Part shown: piece by piece, positions 63,082 to 64,000 of the stretch
How the letters are laid out: each line of letters begins with the position of its first letter
Position numbering within the stretch: the first letter of the stretch is position 1
Assembly (NCBI RefSeq): GCF_028551255.1
Contig: NZ_CP117030.1
Span: 124,001 to 188,000 of the forward strand
From: Vibrio tubiashii
GTDB taxonomy: Bacteria; Pseudomonadota; Gammaproteobacteria; Enterobacterales; Vibrionaceae
DNA: 64,000 nucleotides
Direction: 5' to 3'
Notes under the pieces: generated by a model
The model's input: the letters and a program-made list of their open reading frames with translations, nothing else
The model's database searches: none
Told to the model about the DNA's origin: nothing
Translations under genes and position numbers: made by a program

Positions 63082-64000
63082 TTAGATGTAGATAAGCTTA
63101 GCGACGAAGACGACAGTCAGGATGTACATTGAGATAGAGACATCTTTAGTTTTTCCTGTCGCGACTTTCAGTACTGTGTAAGTAATAAAGCCAAGAGCAA
63201 TACCGTTTGCAATTGAGAAAGTCAGCGGCATCATCAGAGCAGTAATCGCTGCCGGAGCGCCATTGGTAAAATCTTTCCAATCGACATGCTGCATACTGCT
63301 CATCATCACGAATGCGACGTAGATTAGTGCACCTGCCGTGGCGTAAGCTGGAATCATACCTGCCAGAGGTGAAAGGAAAATAGCGGCTAAGAATAGTGCT
63401 GCTACCACAATGGCTGACAGACCTGTACGAGCACCTGCTGCTACACCCGCTGCACTTTCCACGTAACTGGTGACAGGCGGACAACCGACACAAGCACCTG
63501 CGACACTAGAGATAGAATCAGCCTTTAACGCCTTGCTAAGCCCTTCAATTTTACCTGTTTCTTTGTTAACCAGATGCGCACGTTCAGCAACACCCATCAG
63601 TGTGCCCGCAGTGTCGAACATGTTAACGAACAAGAAGGCTAAGATGACGCTCACCATTGAGATGTTAAACGCGCCAGAGATGTCCATTGCCAAGAAGGTA
63701 GGTGCAATACTTGGCGGCGCTGCAAAGAAGCCGTTGTATTGAACAAGACCTAACATCATACCAACAACAGTGACGCTCAAAATCCCGATCAGTACCGCAC
63801 CGAAAACTTTACGCTCACTAAGTACCGCGATGATTAAGAAAGCGATAGCTGCAAGCATCGCATCAGGTTTAGTGAAGTCGCCAAGCGAAACCAAAGTGGC
63901 TGGGTTCTCTACCACAATCCCCGCGGTTTTAAGCCCGATAAGACCTAAGAAAAGGCCGACACCTGCGGTCATGGAGAAGCGTAAACTCTCTGGAATACTT
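63082..64000 (-). CDS. NCS2 purine permease, AzgA-type, 5' part outside the window
   Basis: The visible 305 residues are the C-terminal two thirds of an AzgA-family (adenine/guanine/hypoxanthine) permease. The reading frame stays open to the right edge (IPESLRFSMTAGVGLFLG), so the ATG at 63972 is not the start. Recognisable are GVAERAHLVNKETG, CVGCPPVTSYVESAAGVAAGARTGL and ITALMMPLTFSIANGIALGF. It differs in family branch from the permease at 61517. Confidence 0.9.
   Translation of the reverse strand, partial: SIPESLRFSMTAGVGLFLGLIGLKTAGIVVENPATLVSLGDFTKPDAMLAAIAFLIIAVLSERKVFGAVLIGILSVTVVGMMLGLVQYNGFFAAPPSIAPTFLAMDISGAFNISMVSVILAFLFVNMFDTAGTLMGVAERAHLVNKETGKIEGLSKALKADSISSVAGACVGCPPVTSYVESAAGVAAGARTGLSAIVVAALFLAAIFLSPLAGMIPAYATAGALIYVAFVMMSSMQHVDWKDFTNGAPAAITALMMPLTFSIANGIALGFITYTVLKVATGKTKDVSISMYILTVVFVAKLIYI

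Noticed and set aside
1..64000. Mobile elements, CRISPR arrays, tRNA or rRNA genes
   Set aside because: No transposase, integrase, direct-repeat array or tRNA-like cloverleaf was recognised on either strand.

Overview
The window looks like a chromosome segment from a marine Vibrio or a close relative. Codon use is moderately AT-rich, most proteins read as Vibrionaceae-like, and the content (several PTS and ABC sugar systems, a DMSO-type reductase, a KdgM-type porin, a VC0807-type membrane protein, many LysR/LacI/GntR regulators) fits that group. I see no rRNA, tRNA, CRISPR array, insertion sequence or phage gene. The genus is inferred from protein character; no search was run.

Layout. 0-4.2 kb: the N-terminal part of an ABC-F ATPase whose leader resembles a translation attenuator, a divergent kinase-fold protein, an exported rhodanese and a KdgM-type porin. 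4.3-5.2 kb: a DMT exporter. 5.2-13.6 kb: a mannosylglycerate-type locus with two MngR-like regulators, a PTS EIIBC, a separate EIIA, the GH38 mannosidase MngB and ManA. 13.7-22.2 kb: a second, compact operon under an RpiR regulator, with EIIBC, GH38, a GH13_18 phosphorylase, a membrane-anchored EIIA and a second ManA. 22.3-25.4 kb: a SnoaL-like exported protein, a LysR/aldo-keto reductase pair and an HbpS/GlcG-like protein. 25.4-30.6 kb: DmsABC with a TorD-type chaperone and a NapF-like ferredoxin around a perfect FNR box. 30.7 kb: PpiB. 31.4-38.9 kb: a GH13_18 phosphorylase with a complete ABC sugar importer and a LacI regulator. 39-43.6 kb: LysR-controlled FMN reductase, MATE and LysE genes. 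43.7-47 kb: LacI regulator plus a three-gene ascorbate-family PTS. 47-59.9 kb: miscellaneous transporters, hydrolases, an acetyltransferase, a chemotaxis receptor and LysR-linked genes. 60-64 kb: 8-oxoguanine/guanine deaminase-like enzyme with two NCS2 purine permeases.

The main theme is use of glycosylated glycerate compatible solutes. Cluster 1 is close to E. coli mngR/mngA/mngB (2-O-mannosylglycerate). Cluster 2 puts an E. coli YcjM-like (glucosylglycerate phosphorylase) enzyme directly after a PTS-linked mannosidase, which would suit mannosyl-glucosyl-glycerate: import with phosphorylation, release of mannose-6-P, then phosphorolysis of the remaining glucosylglycerate. Cluster 3 (31-39 kb) would import and split free glucosylglycerate. 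The functional chain is an inference from gene content and order.

The second notable system is at the left edge. The ABC-F gene is preceded by a 26-codon leader ORF with a strong Shine-Dalgarno and four mutually complementary RNA segments. The leader peptide carries Arg-Ser-Arg codons exactly over the first segment, which is the arrangement expected of antibiotic-induced translational attenuation.
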